Below are positions 1 to 6,319 of a stretch of 6,319 bases of DNA, piece by piece. A model generated the notes under the pieces. The model was given only the letters and a program-made list of their open reading frames with translations. It made no database searches and had not been told where the DNA came from. The position numbers and the translations under genes were made by a program. The DNA is from Pseudomonadota bacterium (GTDB taxonomy: Bacteria > Desulfobacterota > Desulfobulbia > Desulfobulbales > SURF-16). Each line of letters begins with the position of its first letter. Position 1 is the stretch's first letter. Location of the stretch: assembly GCA_030597865.1 (NCBI GenBank), contig JAUVQZ010000165.1:1-6319 (forward strand), written 5' to 3'.

Positions 1-1
1 C

Positions 2-631
2 ATCCTGAGCCGCTCTCTTTCGGCACTCCTTACTACGGCCAATATTCTGACCATCCATGTTCCCCTGATTGAAAAAACGAGGGGCTTGGTTGACAGTAAG
101 CTTCTTGCCCATCTTCCAGATGGCGCCATGCTGGTCAACTATTCACGGGGGCCGGTGGTTGTGGAGGAGGATGTCAGGGATGCCTTGGATTCCGGCAGGC
201 TGGCACTCTATATTACCGATTTTCCCTCTGCAAAATTGCTGGGCCATCCCAAGGTCCTGAGCACTCCCCATCTGGGGGCCTCCACCGAAGAATCCGAAGA
301 ACAATGTGCCTCCATGGCCGTCAAGGAGCTTGTCGACTATCTGCAGTTCGGCTCTGTGGTGCGAAGTGTCAATTTCCCAACGACTGAATCCATTCCAGGC
401 AGCCAGGTCCATACCCGCTTGATTATGATTAACCGCGACCGGCCAGGAATGATCGGTTTTGCCTCCCAGGCCTTGGGGGATGACGGTATTAATATCGCCA
501 GTTACCTAAATGAGAGCAATGGTGTTATTGGCTACAATATCATTGATTTAGAGTCGGGTATTTCTCCGAGTACCCTGGCCAGGATCCAAGGCCATGATGA
601 TGTTATTCGGCTGCGCACCATTTCCCTCTAA
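2..631 (+). CDS. serA: D-3-phosphoglycerate dehydrogenase, C-terminal part (5' end outside window)
   Basis: The first step of serine synthesis is NAD-dependent oxidation of 3-phosphoglycerate to 3-phosphohydroxypyruvate, in the cytoplasm. The frame is open from base 2, so about 209 C-terminal residues are present and the N-terminus lies upstream. Seen: the end of the NAD-binding domain (ANILTIHVPL near fragment residues 13-22), the NYSRG segment with the catalytic arginine (about residue 49), the TPHLGAST segment with the catalytic histidine (about residue 90), a linker, then a C-terminal ACT domain from about residue 138 that starts RLIMINRDRPGMIG. ACT domains in this family usually bind serine for feedback control. 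The order fits the short SerA form, which lacks the extra intervening domain of the longest forms. Oddity: the stretch after the arginine reads ITDFPSAKLLG, without the Glu of the usual D-V-F-x-x-E-P motif. A TTG at 86 is not the start, because family-specific sequence continues upstream of it. The TAA is at 629-631. Other hydroxyacid dehydrogenases are less likely because of the ACT domain. Confidence 0.9.
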   Translation: MLSRSLSALLTTANILTIHVPLIEKTRGLVDSKLLAHLPDGAMLVNYSRGPVVVEEDVRDALDSGRLALYITDFPSAKLLGHPKVLSTPHLGASTEESEEQCASMAVKELVDYLQFGSVVRSVNFPTTESIPGSQVHTRLIMINRDRPGMIGFASQALGDDGINIASYLNESNGVIGYNIIDLESGISPSTLARIQGHDDVIRLRTISL

Positions 632-679
632 GTCCCCTCTGCCCTGATTCTGCCCGGTTCTTTTTTTCTAAGACGGAGG

Positions 680-721
680 GGAAGTCAATATCTTGACAGC
701 GACTTCCGGCGTCCTTACCTT
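680..721 (+). promoter_or_regulatory. Candidate clpB promoter with overlapping inverted repeat
   Basis: A consensus -35 hexamer TTGACA lies at 693-698. Seventeen bases later comes a poor -10 candidate, TACCTT at 716-721. The -35 sits in the 14-base loop of a perfect 7-bp inverted repeat, GGAAGTC (680-686) and GACTTCC (701-707), a plausible operator position. It does not match the CIRCE element and there is no good heat-shock sigma-32 -10 box at the right distance. The rest of the 632-843 gap holds a T-run at 661-667 with no strong stem before it, a pyrimidine-rich stretch (about 710-762) and a 12-base palindrome TTATC-CA-GATAA at 814-825. Assignment as a promoter is inference. Confidence 0.3.
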
Positions 722-832
722 TCTTCATACGCTCTTCCGCCCTCTCTTTTTCACCCTACCTTATCATGCCGCAACCAGGGGTGGGAGAGGGGGCGTCAGC
801 TATGGGTATTATTTTATCCAGATAATGGAAAG

Positions 833-838
833 TGGAGG
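833..838 (+). promoter_or_regulatory. clpB ribosome binding site that decides the start
   Basis: TGGAGG lies five bases before the ATG at 844. A GTG at 832 in the same frame would extend the protein by four residues, but it overlaps this Shine-Dalgarno sequence. The ATG is therefore the better start, and it gives the expected ClpB N-terminus MQFDNFTLKSQEAI. Confidence 0.75.
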
Positions 839-843
839 TTTTT

Positions 844-3435
844 ATGCAGTTTGATAACTTTACGTTGAAATCCCAAGAAGCTATCGAGGGGGCAGGGCAG
901 CTTGCCACTACGAAAGGGCACCAGGAGATTGTGCCCGAGCATCTATTTAAAATAATCCTTGAGCAGAAGGATGCCCTGCTCAGGCCGGTAATCCAGAAGA
1001 TCGGCTGCGAGCTTTCACTCATTGTTGATAGAACTGACGAGCTCCTCGGCAAAATACCCAAGGTGAGCGGCTCCGGCTTTGGCCAGGTTCATGGTTCCGT
1101 GCGTCTGGGCAAGGTCCTTGACCAGGCCCTCAAGGAGGCCGATGCCATGCATGACGAGTATGTCAGCCTGGAGCATCTGGTCCTTGCCATGCTTGCCGAA
1201 AGCAACTCTGGTCTTGCTAAGATGTGTGCGGTAAACGGTATCACCAGGGATGCCTTTTTCAAGGCCCTGGTGGATGTCCGTGGCAGCCACCGGGTCACTG
1301 ACCAGAGCCCTGAGGAGAAGTACCAGGCCCTGGAGAAATATTCGTTAAATCTCACCGATCTTGCCAGGCGCGGTAAGCTTGATCCGGTCATTGGCCGGGA
1401 CGATGAGGTGCGCCGGGTGGTCCAGGTCTTGAGCCGTCGCACCAAGAATAACCCGGTCTTAATCGGCGAGCCTGGGGTGGGCAAAACCGCCATTGTTGAG
1501 GGCTTGGCCCAGCGTATTGTCATGGGGGATATCCCTGATACCCTGCGCAATAAGGAGGTGGTGGCCCTTGACCTGGGGGCCTTGATCGCCGGTGCCAAAT
1601 ACCGGGGCGAGTTTGAGGATCGTCTCAAGGCGGTGTTGAAAGAGGTGGATGAACGCCAGGGTGAAATCATCCTCTTTATTGATGAGATTCATACCCTTGT
1701 CGGCGCCGGTGCCGCTGAGGGGGCCATGGATGCCTCCAATATGCTTAAACCTGCCCTGGCCCGCGGTGAACTCCACTGTGTGGGGGCCACCACCCTCAAC
1801 GAATATCGGACCATTGAAAAGGACGCCGCCCTGGAACGCCGTTTCCAGAAGGTTCTGGTCCTGGAGCCGTCGGTGGAGGATTCCATTGCCATTTTGCGTG
1901 GTATTAAGGAGAAGTACGAGGTCCACCACGGCGTCCGCATCCGGGATGGCGCCACCGTGGCCGCGGTTACCCTGTCAAAACGCTATATCACTGACCGCTT
2001 TCTGCCTGATAAGGCCATTGACCTTATTGATGAGGCCGCCTCCCGTATCCGTATTGAGATTGACTCCATGCCCACCGAAATTGATGTGGTGGATAGAAGG
2101 CGGATCAAGCTTGAGATCGAGCGCGAGGCCCTGAGAAAGGAAAAGGATGCGGCCTCCAGGCAACGCCTGGAAAAGGTGGAGGCAGAGCTTGCCAATGTAA
2201 GCGAGCAGCTCAACTCCATGAAAAGCCACTGGCAGCTTGAGCGTGATATTATCCAAAATATTCGCAGGATTAAGAGCGATATTGACGAGGCAAAGGTCCA
2301 GGAGCAGCAGGCCGAACGTGTGCAGGATCTGAGCCGGGTGGCGGAGATTCGTTATGGTCTGTTGGTGGAGCTCAGTGCTCAGTTGGAGGATGAAAACCTG
2401 AAGCTCCAGGCCATCCAGGCAGACAGGCAGATGCTGAAAGAAGAGGTGTCAGAAGAGGATGTCGCTGCCGTGGTAGCGGTCTGGACCGGCATCCCGGTGG
2501 ACAAATTGCTGGAGGGGGAGAAGGAACGTCTGGTGGGCGCCGAAGCCCAGCTCGGCAAGCGGGTCATCGGCCAGAAGCGCGCCATTACTGCGGTGGCCAA
2601 TGCCGTGCGCCGGGCCAGGGCCGGTCTCCAGGATCCAAATCGGCCCCTTGGCTCCTTTATCTTTTTAGGTCCCACCGGGGTGGGCAAGACAGAGCTTGCC
2701 AGGGCCCTGGCCGAGTTTCTCTTTGACAGCGAGCAGGCCATGGTTCGCCTGGATATGTCGGAGTTCATGGAAAAGCATTCTGTGTCCCGCCTGATTGGGG
2801 CGCCTCCGGGCTATGTGGGGTATGAGCAGGGGGGCTATCTCACCGAAGCGGTGCGCCGTAAACCATACGCCGTTATCCTCTTTGATGAGATTGAAAAGGC
2901 CCATCCCGATGTCTTCAATGTTTTGCTGCAGATTCTTGATGACGGCCGGATGACGGATGGCCAGGGCAGGACAGTGGATTTCAAAAATTCTATTTTGATC
3001 ATGACTTCGAATCTCGGCAGCCAGGTTATCATGGAGCATGGCACCGGCGATTACGAACGGATGGAAAGGGAGCTTGCCGACATCCTCAAGCACAGCTTTA
3101 AGCCGGAGTTCTTAAACAGGGTGGATGATACCATCACCTTCCATACCCTGACCAGGGATGAGCTCAGCCAGATTGTTGATATCCAGCTTGGCCAATTAAG
3201 GGCCAGGATGGTGGATCAGGGTTTAGACCTGGAGTTGACGGCAGATGCCAGGCAATTTATTGTCGATATCGGTTATGATCCGGTCTTTGGCGCCCGGCCC
3301 ATGAAGAGGGCCATCCAGAGGTATCTTCAGGACCAGCTTGCCATGGAAATTCTTGCCGGTCATTTTGCCGCCAATGATACCATTGTCGTGGACCATCAGC
3401 AGGGGGCAGATAGCCTCAGCTTTACGGTTAAATAA
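844..3435 (+). CDS. clpB: ATP-dependent protein disaggregase ClpB (Hsp100)
   Basis: ClpB is a hexameric AAA+ unfoldase that works with DnaK/DnaJ/GrpE to pull polypeptides out of aggregates after heat or other stress, in the cytoplasm. The 863-residue length is close to the E. coli protein. In order: a Clp N-terminal repeat domain (about 1-145); NBD1 with Walker A GEPGVGKT (208-215, Lys214), Walker B LFIDE (Asp280, Glu281) and arginine fingers Arg332/Arg333 in ALERRF; a coiled-coil middle domain (about 410-530) with the W-x-x-ER-D-I motif; NBD2 with Walker A GPTGVGKT (609-616, Lys615), Walker B ILFDE (Asp681, Glu682), sensor-1 Asn723 in MTSNLGS, arginine finger Arg759 in NRVDD and sensor-2 Arg818 in FGARP. 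The middle domain separates it from ClpA, ClpC and ClpX; no ClpP-binding loop is evident. All catalytic residues are present, so it should be active. A C_GCAxxG_C_C gene follows after 72 bases. The start is ATG at 844; GTG at 832 is the alternative. Confidence 0.98.
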   Translation: MQFDNFTLKSQEAIEGAGQLATTKGHQEIVPEHLFKIILEQKDALLRPVIQKIGCELSLIVDRTDELLGKIPKVSGSGFGQVHGSVRLGKVLDQALKEADAMHDEYVSLEHLVLAMLAESNSGLAKMCAVNGITRDAFFKALVDVRGSHRVTDQSPEEKYQALEKYSLNLTDLARRGKLDPVIGRDDEVRRVVQVLSRRTKNNPVLIGEPGVGKTAIVEGLAQRIVMGDIPDTLRNKEVVALDLGALIAGAKYRGEFEDRLKAVLKEVDERQGEIILFIDEIHTLVGAGAAEGAMDASNMLKPALARGELHCVGATTLNEYRTIEKDAALERRFQKVLVLEPSVEDSIAILRGIKEKYEVHHGVRIRDGATVAAVTLSKRYITDRFLPDKAIDLIDEAASRIRIEIDSMPTEIDVVDRRRIKLEIEREALRKEKDAASRQRLEKVEAELANVSEQLNSMKSHWQLERDIIQNIRRIKSDIDEAKVQEQQAERVQDLSRVAEIRYGLLVELSAQLEDENLKLQAIQADRQMLKEEVSEEDVAAVVAVWTGIPVDKLLEGEKERLVGAEAQLGKRVIGQKRAITAVANAVRRARAGLQDPNRPLGSFIFLGPTGVGKTELARALAEFLFDSEQAMVRLDMSEFMEKHSVSRLIGAPPGYVGYEQGGYLTEAVRRKPYAVILFDEIEKAHPDVFNVLLQILDDGRMTDGQGRTVDFKNSILIMTSNLGSQVIMEHGTGDYERMERELADILKHSFKPEFLNRVDDTITFHTLTRDELSQIVDIQLGQLRARMVDQGLDLELTADARQFIVDIGYDPVFGARPMKRAIQRYLQDQLAMEILAGHFAANDTIVVDHQQGADSLSFTVK

Positions 3436-3507
3436 AGAATGTAGAGAATTAAAGAAGTCGGAAGTTAAAGAAATAATGGGAGCTGTGGCTTCTATCCGGA
3501 GAAAGAT

Positions 3508-4029
3508 ATGGGGGCAGATTCAACATCCTCCCCAGGGGAGATTGTCGACCTGGTGGTTGAACGGGTCGGTAATTGTTACGACAAGCATGACCTCTGCTGT
3601 TCAGAGTCAATTAGCTATGTCTTGAGCCAGGCCTTTGCCAGTGGCCTGGGCGCCCGGGATGCCGTCCAGTTGGGGGCTGGTTATTGCCATGGCATGGGGG
3701 GCGCCGGTTGCAGCTGCGGGGCCTTGACCGGGGCGGTTGCCATACTCTCTTATTATTTGGGGCCCCATGGTCCTGACGGCCTGAAAAAGAAGCAGTTTAG
3801 AAGGTGTATCAGGGAGATGCACGACCAGTTCCGGGGGCGTTTTCGCTCCACCTGCTGCCGGATACTTTCCAAAAAGGTGAAGGGCAAGAAGGAGGTGGGC
3901 CGGGTAAGCTGCCAGCAGTTGACAGGGGGAGGTGCAGAAATTGCCACCCGGCTTCTGCTCATGGCAAGGCCGGAACTGATGGGTTCAGTTGACCTGGAGT
4001 TTCTGCAGAGCAGGGATCTGATTTTGTAA
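3508..4029 (+). CDS. C_GCAxxG_C_C family cysteine-rich protein
   Basis: A 173-residue protein that resembles the C_GCAxxG_C_C family, small redox or metal-related proteins of unknown function found mainly in anaerobes. Seen: an N-terminal C-C-S-E-S (Cys30, Cys31) at the family's first conserved cysteine; a glycine-rich core GMGGAGCSCGALTGAV (about 62-77) with Cys68 and Cys70; F-R-G-R-F-R-S-T-C-C (Cys116, Cys117), like the family's F-x-x-R-F-G-S-x-x-C; and Cys135 in a C-terminal helix. There are ten cysteines in all (23, 30, 31, 60, 68, 70, 100, 116, 117, 135), more than the four that name the family. There is no signal peptide or convincing membrane span; 71-84 is hydrophobic but is part of the family core. 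The start ATG has GGAG at 3498-3501, six bases upstream; stops in the same frame at 3442 and 3466 exclude a much longer form. It lies 72 bases after clpB on the same strand with no obvious terminator between, so cotranscription is plausible. No specific substrate can be assigned. Confidence 0.8.
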   Translation: MGADSTSSPGEIVDLVVERVGNCYDKHDLCCSESISYVLSQAFASGLGARDAVQLGAGYCHGMGGAGCSCGALTGAVAILSYYLGPHGPDGLKKKQFRRCIREMHDQFRGRFRSTCCRILSKKVKGKKEVGRVSCQQLTGGGAEIATRLLLMARPELMGSVDLEFLQSRDLIL

Positions 4030-4059
4030 AGGCTACCTTGACTCATTGTTTTTTCGCAT

Positions 4060-4090
4060 CCTTAAGATGTCTAAGGAGAAACCCTTTTTT
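4060..4090 (+). terminator. Weak candidate terminator between convergent genes
   Basis: CCTTA (4060-4064) can pair with TAAGG (4072-4076) across a 7-base loop. Eight bases later there is a run of six T (4085-4090), which overlaps the end of the minus-strand gene. The stem is short and AT-rich and the T-run is not adjacent, so this is a poor intrinsic terminator. A second T-run lies at 4049-4054, after an even smaller AAGG/CCTT pairing near 4029-4039. The location between converging genes is the main reason to list it. Confidence 0.25.
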
Positions 4091-4742
4091 ATGCCTCGTC
4101 ACCAGTCGGCTCTCCGTCCCCACCTTCTTCGTCAACCTTGCGCATCCCTTCCATGAGTATCATCATGAAGTTGCCCAGTTGGTCCCGGTTGCTGTCTTCA
4201 TCGGCCATGCCCACCTCAAAATGAAAGGATCCTGTATTTTCGGCAAGCATGCTAAAGATGGCAGGAAGGCCTTTGTCCTCCTGGTAGCTGGCCCGGATAA
4301 ATTCTCCTTCACGAAATACGGCAAAGCCCGGTCCTGATGGAAACTCAAAACGGACAATGCCGTTTTTTTCACTCAGGTTCAGGGTCTGGAAGACCTCGGT
4401 GGTGGAAAAGGTGTTAAGGTTGCCGCGAATGCCGCTGCCTAACTCCTTATTGTCTTTTTCGGCCACGCCGGTGCTGGGGTTGGCGCGGAAAGGCTCATCG
4501 GTAAGTTTGAATTTGATGAGTCCGGTACACCCTCCGCAACCGTGAAGAATGGAAGGGTCAGGCGATTCTTTACCCAGGAGTTTGAAGAGTAACTGGGTTA
4601 ACTCACGAATGAGAATAAGGCAGGCGGGTTTGCATTCCGGGAAGGCAACGGCATTATCCTTTAAGAGAAGGAGGTCACCCTTTTCATAAAGGGGACAGTT
4701 GAGCTCATCAACAATTTTGAAAACGGCTGTGAAAGGATCCAT
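4089..4742 (-). CDS. DUF4388 domain protein with N-terminal cysteine module
   Basis: A 217-residue soluble protein with two parts. Residues 1-80 carry five cysteines: N-C-P-L-Y-E-K-G-D (Cys16), C-K-P-A-C (Cys37, Cys41) and H-G-C-G-G-C-T-G (Cys69, Cys72). From memory, a similar C-P-L-Y / C-x-G-C-T-G module occurs at the N-terminus of deltaproteobacterial regulators, including some with cyclic-nucleotide-binding domains; its function is unknown to me, and metal binding is only inference. Residues about 107-178 look like DUF4388 (PatA N-terminal-like): F-S-T-T-E-V-F-Q-T-L-N-L-S then N-G-I-V-R-F, F-R-E-G-E-F-I-R-A and T-G-S-F-H-F. This domain is common in gliding, pilus and two-component regulators and probably mediates protein interaction. 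The tail (about 203-217) is acidic and Gly-rich. The start at 4742 is forced by an in-frame stop three codons upstream, and no Shine-Dalgarno sequence is visible. It is divergent from the E2-like gene. Confidence 0.72.
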   Translation of the reverse strand: MDPFTAVFKIVDELNCPLYEKGDLLLLKDNAVAFPECKPACLILIRELTQLLFKLLGKESPDPSILHGCGGCTGLIKFKLTDEPFRANPSTGVAEKDNKELGSGIRGNLNTFSTTEVFQTLNLSEKNGIVRFEFPSGPGFAVFREGEFIRASYQEDKGLPAIFSMLAENTGSFHFEVGMADEDSNRDQLGNFMMILMEGMRKVDEEGGDGEPTGDEA

Positions 4743-4984
4743 GGGAGTTTATCTGTTGTGGGTGATTGATCTGCCTAAAATGCCTGGAGAAGCCTTTAAA
4801 AAACGGTGGAAAAAAGATTTCATTTTCACCAAGGTTGTTTATACTCTATAACGTTAATAGGAAAGTTTATCTGAGATTTTTTAAGTGGCTTGGATCTGGT
4901 TTTTTGGACAGTGAGCATCATGTCCTTATTACGTTTTTAGCCGTAATTCTTTACCAACAACGATACCTCGTAAGTTTAATAATC
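4743..4984. promoter_or_regulatory. AT-rich divergent intergenic region with promoter candidates
   Basis: This region separates two divergent genes and is clearly richer in A+T than its flanks. For the rightward gene, one candidate is TTTTCA (4823-4828), an 18-base spacer and TATAAC (4847-4852); the -10 overlaps an imperfect dyad CTAT..ATAG around TAACGTTA (4846-4860). A second is TTGGAC (4904-4909), a 17-base spacer and TATTAC (4927-4932), with an inverted repeat GGACA (4906-4910) / TGTCC (4921-4925) between the boxes. Neither is near perfect. No convincing leftward promoter was found. The rightward frame stays open from 4766 (TTG) through this region without a coding look. Regulatory roles are inference. 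Confidence 0.35.
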
Positions 4985-5794
4985 ATGAGTGACGACGATA
5001 ACCGTCTTGAAAAAGAATTAGAAGAAGTTCAGGGCCGGTTTGCCCACCATCCCCACATCACTATTGTCTCAACAGAAGGGACGCCGGTCAATAAATATAT
5101 TGTCGAGTACCGGGTCAAGGGCCTTGTGCGTCTTGATGATGGTGAAATTGCCAAGTCAGACCAGCATCGCATAGAAATAACCCTCTCCTTTGGCTTCCCC
5201 CATTTCCCCCCCAACTGTAAGCCCTTAACCCAGATTTTTCATCCGGATATAGACCCGTCTGCCATTAAGATAGCTGATTTTTGGAAGGCTGACGAGACCC
5301 TGGTCTCCCTCATCGTCCATATTGGCCAAATGGTGTGCTGGCAGGTCTATTCCAAAGAAAATGTTTTCAACCAGGAGGCGGCATCCTGGCTGGCCACAAA
5401 CAGCGATTCCGTGCCGTTAGACAGCGTTGATCTTGTGAAGAGTCAGGCTGATGAGGACGGTGTCGCGCCCCAAGAAGGGGAGGGTGTACCCCAGCAACAA
5501 GATGCGGTGGATATTGATCTGGGGCTCAGCGCAGAAGACCTGCCTGAACTGGTTTTTGATTCTGTTGACCTGGGAGACTCTGAGCCCATATCCCCCCCTG
5601 ATCAGTCCGAAGAGATGGCCGATGTTGCCAAGGACCTTGATTTTGGCTTTAAGGCCCCGGAGCCAGCGCAGGATGAAGGGGATAGCTCGGTTGAAATAGT
5701 TGTTGAGGAGATTGACATCGCCACAGGTCCGCAGCCGGTGGACGAGGTCGAAGGCGAGATTGATTTTGATTTTGCCACCGTTGATGTTGATTAA
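4985..5794 (+). CDS. E2/UBC-like domain protein with lysine at the catalytic cysteine site, acidic tail
   Basis: A 269-residue protein. Residues about 5-136 look like a bacterial ubiquitin-conjugating (E2) domain: N-terminal helix R-L-E-K-E-L-E-E-V, Y-I-V-E-Y-R-V-K-G-L strand, D-Q-H-R-I-E-I-T-L strand, F-G-F-P-H-F-P-P (69-76), I-F-H-P-D-I-D-P (84-91, the HPN-like motif), F-W-K-A-D-E-T-L (99-106) and N-Q-E-A-A-S-W-L (129-136). I recall bacterial relatives, including planctomycete ones, reading H-P-N-I...A-I-C-I-x-D-x-W. Here that segment is A-I-K-I-A-D-F-W (93-100), so Lys95 replaces the cysteine. Only Cys78 and Cys118 exist, neither at the active-site position. Residues 137-269 are acidic and probably disordered, with recurring DIDLGL, DLDFGF and EIDFDF elements. 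Start: ATG 4985 gives a natural MSDDDNRLEKE beginning, but no Shine-Dalgarno sequence is evident; TTG at 4904 or 4766 in frame would add a hydrophobic, unlikely extension. Alternatives are a UEV or RWD-type non-catalytic fold. Fold call fairly sure, function unknown. Confidence 0.72.
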   Translation: MSDDDNRLEKELEEVQGRFAHHPHITIVSTEGTPVNKYIVEYRVKGLVRLDDGEIAKSDQHRIEITLSFGFPHFPPNCKPLTQIFHPDIDPSAIKIADFWKADETLVSLIVHIGQMVCWQVYSKENVFNQEAASWLATNSDSVPLDSVDLVKSQADEDGVAPQEGEGVPQQQDAVDIDLGLSAEDLPELVFDSVDLGDSEPISPPDQSEEMADVAKDLDFGFKAPEPAQDEGDSSVEIVVEEIDIATGPQPVDEVEGEIDFDFATVDVD

Positions 5795-5809
5795 GATATT
5801 CTCTGTGGC

Positions 5810-6319
<510 letters not shown>

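Noticed and set aside
661..667. Intrinsic terminator for serA at the T-run
   Set aside because: No GC-rich stem lies directly upstream; the only pairing, CCCCTC (634-639) with GAGGGG (676-681), encloses the T-run and does not precede it.
680..707. CIRCE element or sigma-32 promoter upstream of clpB
   Set aside because: The arms are not TTAGCACTC/GAGTGCTAA, the spacer is 14 and not 9, and no CCCCAT-like -10 box lies at the right distance from CTTGACA.
1089..1929. Long minus-strand open frames inside clpB
   Set aside because: They lie opposite a fully motif-supported ClpB and arise from its codon bias.
5336..5341. Cys118 as an alternative E2 catalytic cysteine
   Set aside because: The codon at about 5336-5338 lies in the helix region after the active-site segment (I-G-Q-M-V-C-W-Q), some 32 residues after the HPD motif and not about 9-10 as expected.

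Overview
The window reads like a contig end from a moderate-GC Gram-negative bacterium. The best guess is Desulfobacterota, possibly the Desulfobulbales. That guess rests on recalled family resemblances (a DUF4388 protein with a Cys-rich N-terminal module, a C_GCAxxG_C_C protein, a ClpB with deltaproteobacterial-type N-terminus) and not on any search. No rRNA, tRNA, CRISPR array, insertion sequence or attachment site was seen.

Layout. Positions 2-631 hold the 3' part of serA (phosphoglycerate dehydrogenase with a C-terminal ACT domain). A 212-base gap with a candidate promoter and a 7-bp inverted repeat leads to clpB (844-3435), a complete ClpB disaggregase with all expected motifs. A small cysteine-rich C_GCAxxG_C_C protein follows 72 bases later on the same strand (3508-4029), perhaps in the same transcript. 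It converges on a minus-strand gene (4089-4742) that has an N-terminal cysteine module and a C-terminal DUF4388 domain. An AT-rich divergent region (4743-4984) separates this from the most unusual part of the window. There, 4985-5794 encodes a bacterial ubiquitin-conjugating-enzyme (E2/UBC)-like domain with a long acidic tail. Just 15 bases on, and in the same frame, an open frame (5810 to the end) encodes a TPR-like helical hairpin followed by another very acidic region. The window ends in 41 consecutive G, which looks like a sequencing or assembly artefact and cuts this last gene off.

How the genes may fit together. serA and clpB are housekeeping genes. The right-hand block may be a small accessory unit: a DUF4388/cysteine protein divergent from an E2-like protein plus a TPR/acidic partner. 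In the E2-like protein the family pattern A-I-C-I-x-D-x-W reads A-I-K-I-A-D-F-W, so lysine stands where the catalytic cysteine is expected. This suggests either a non-catalytic scaffold or unusual chemistry. No E1, ubiquitin-like protein or deubiquitinase is visible here; the neighbouring sequence beyond the poly-G would have to be examined for them.
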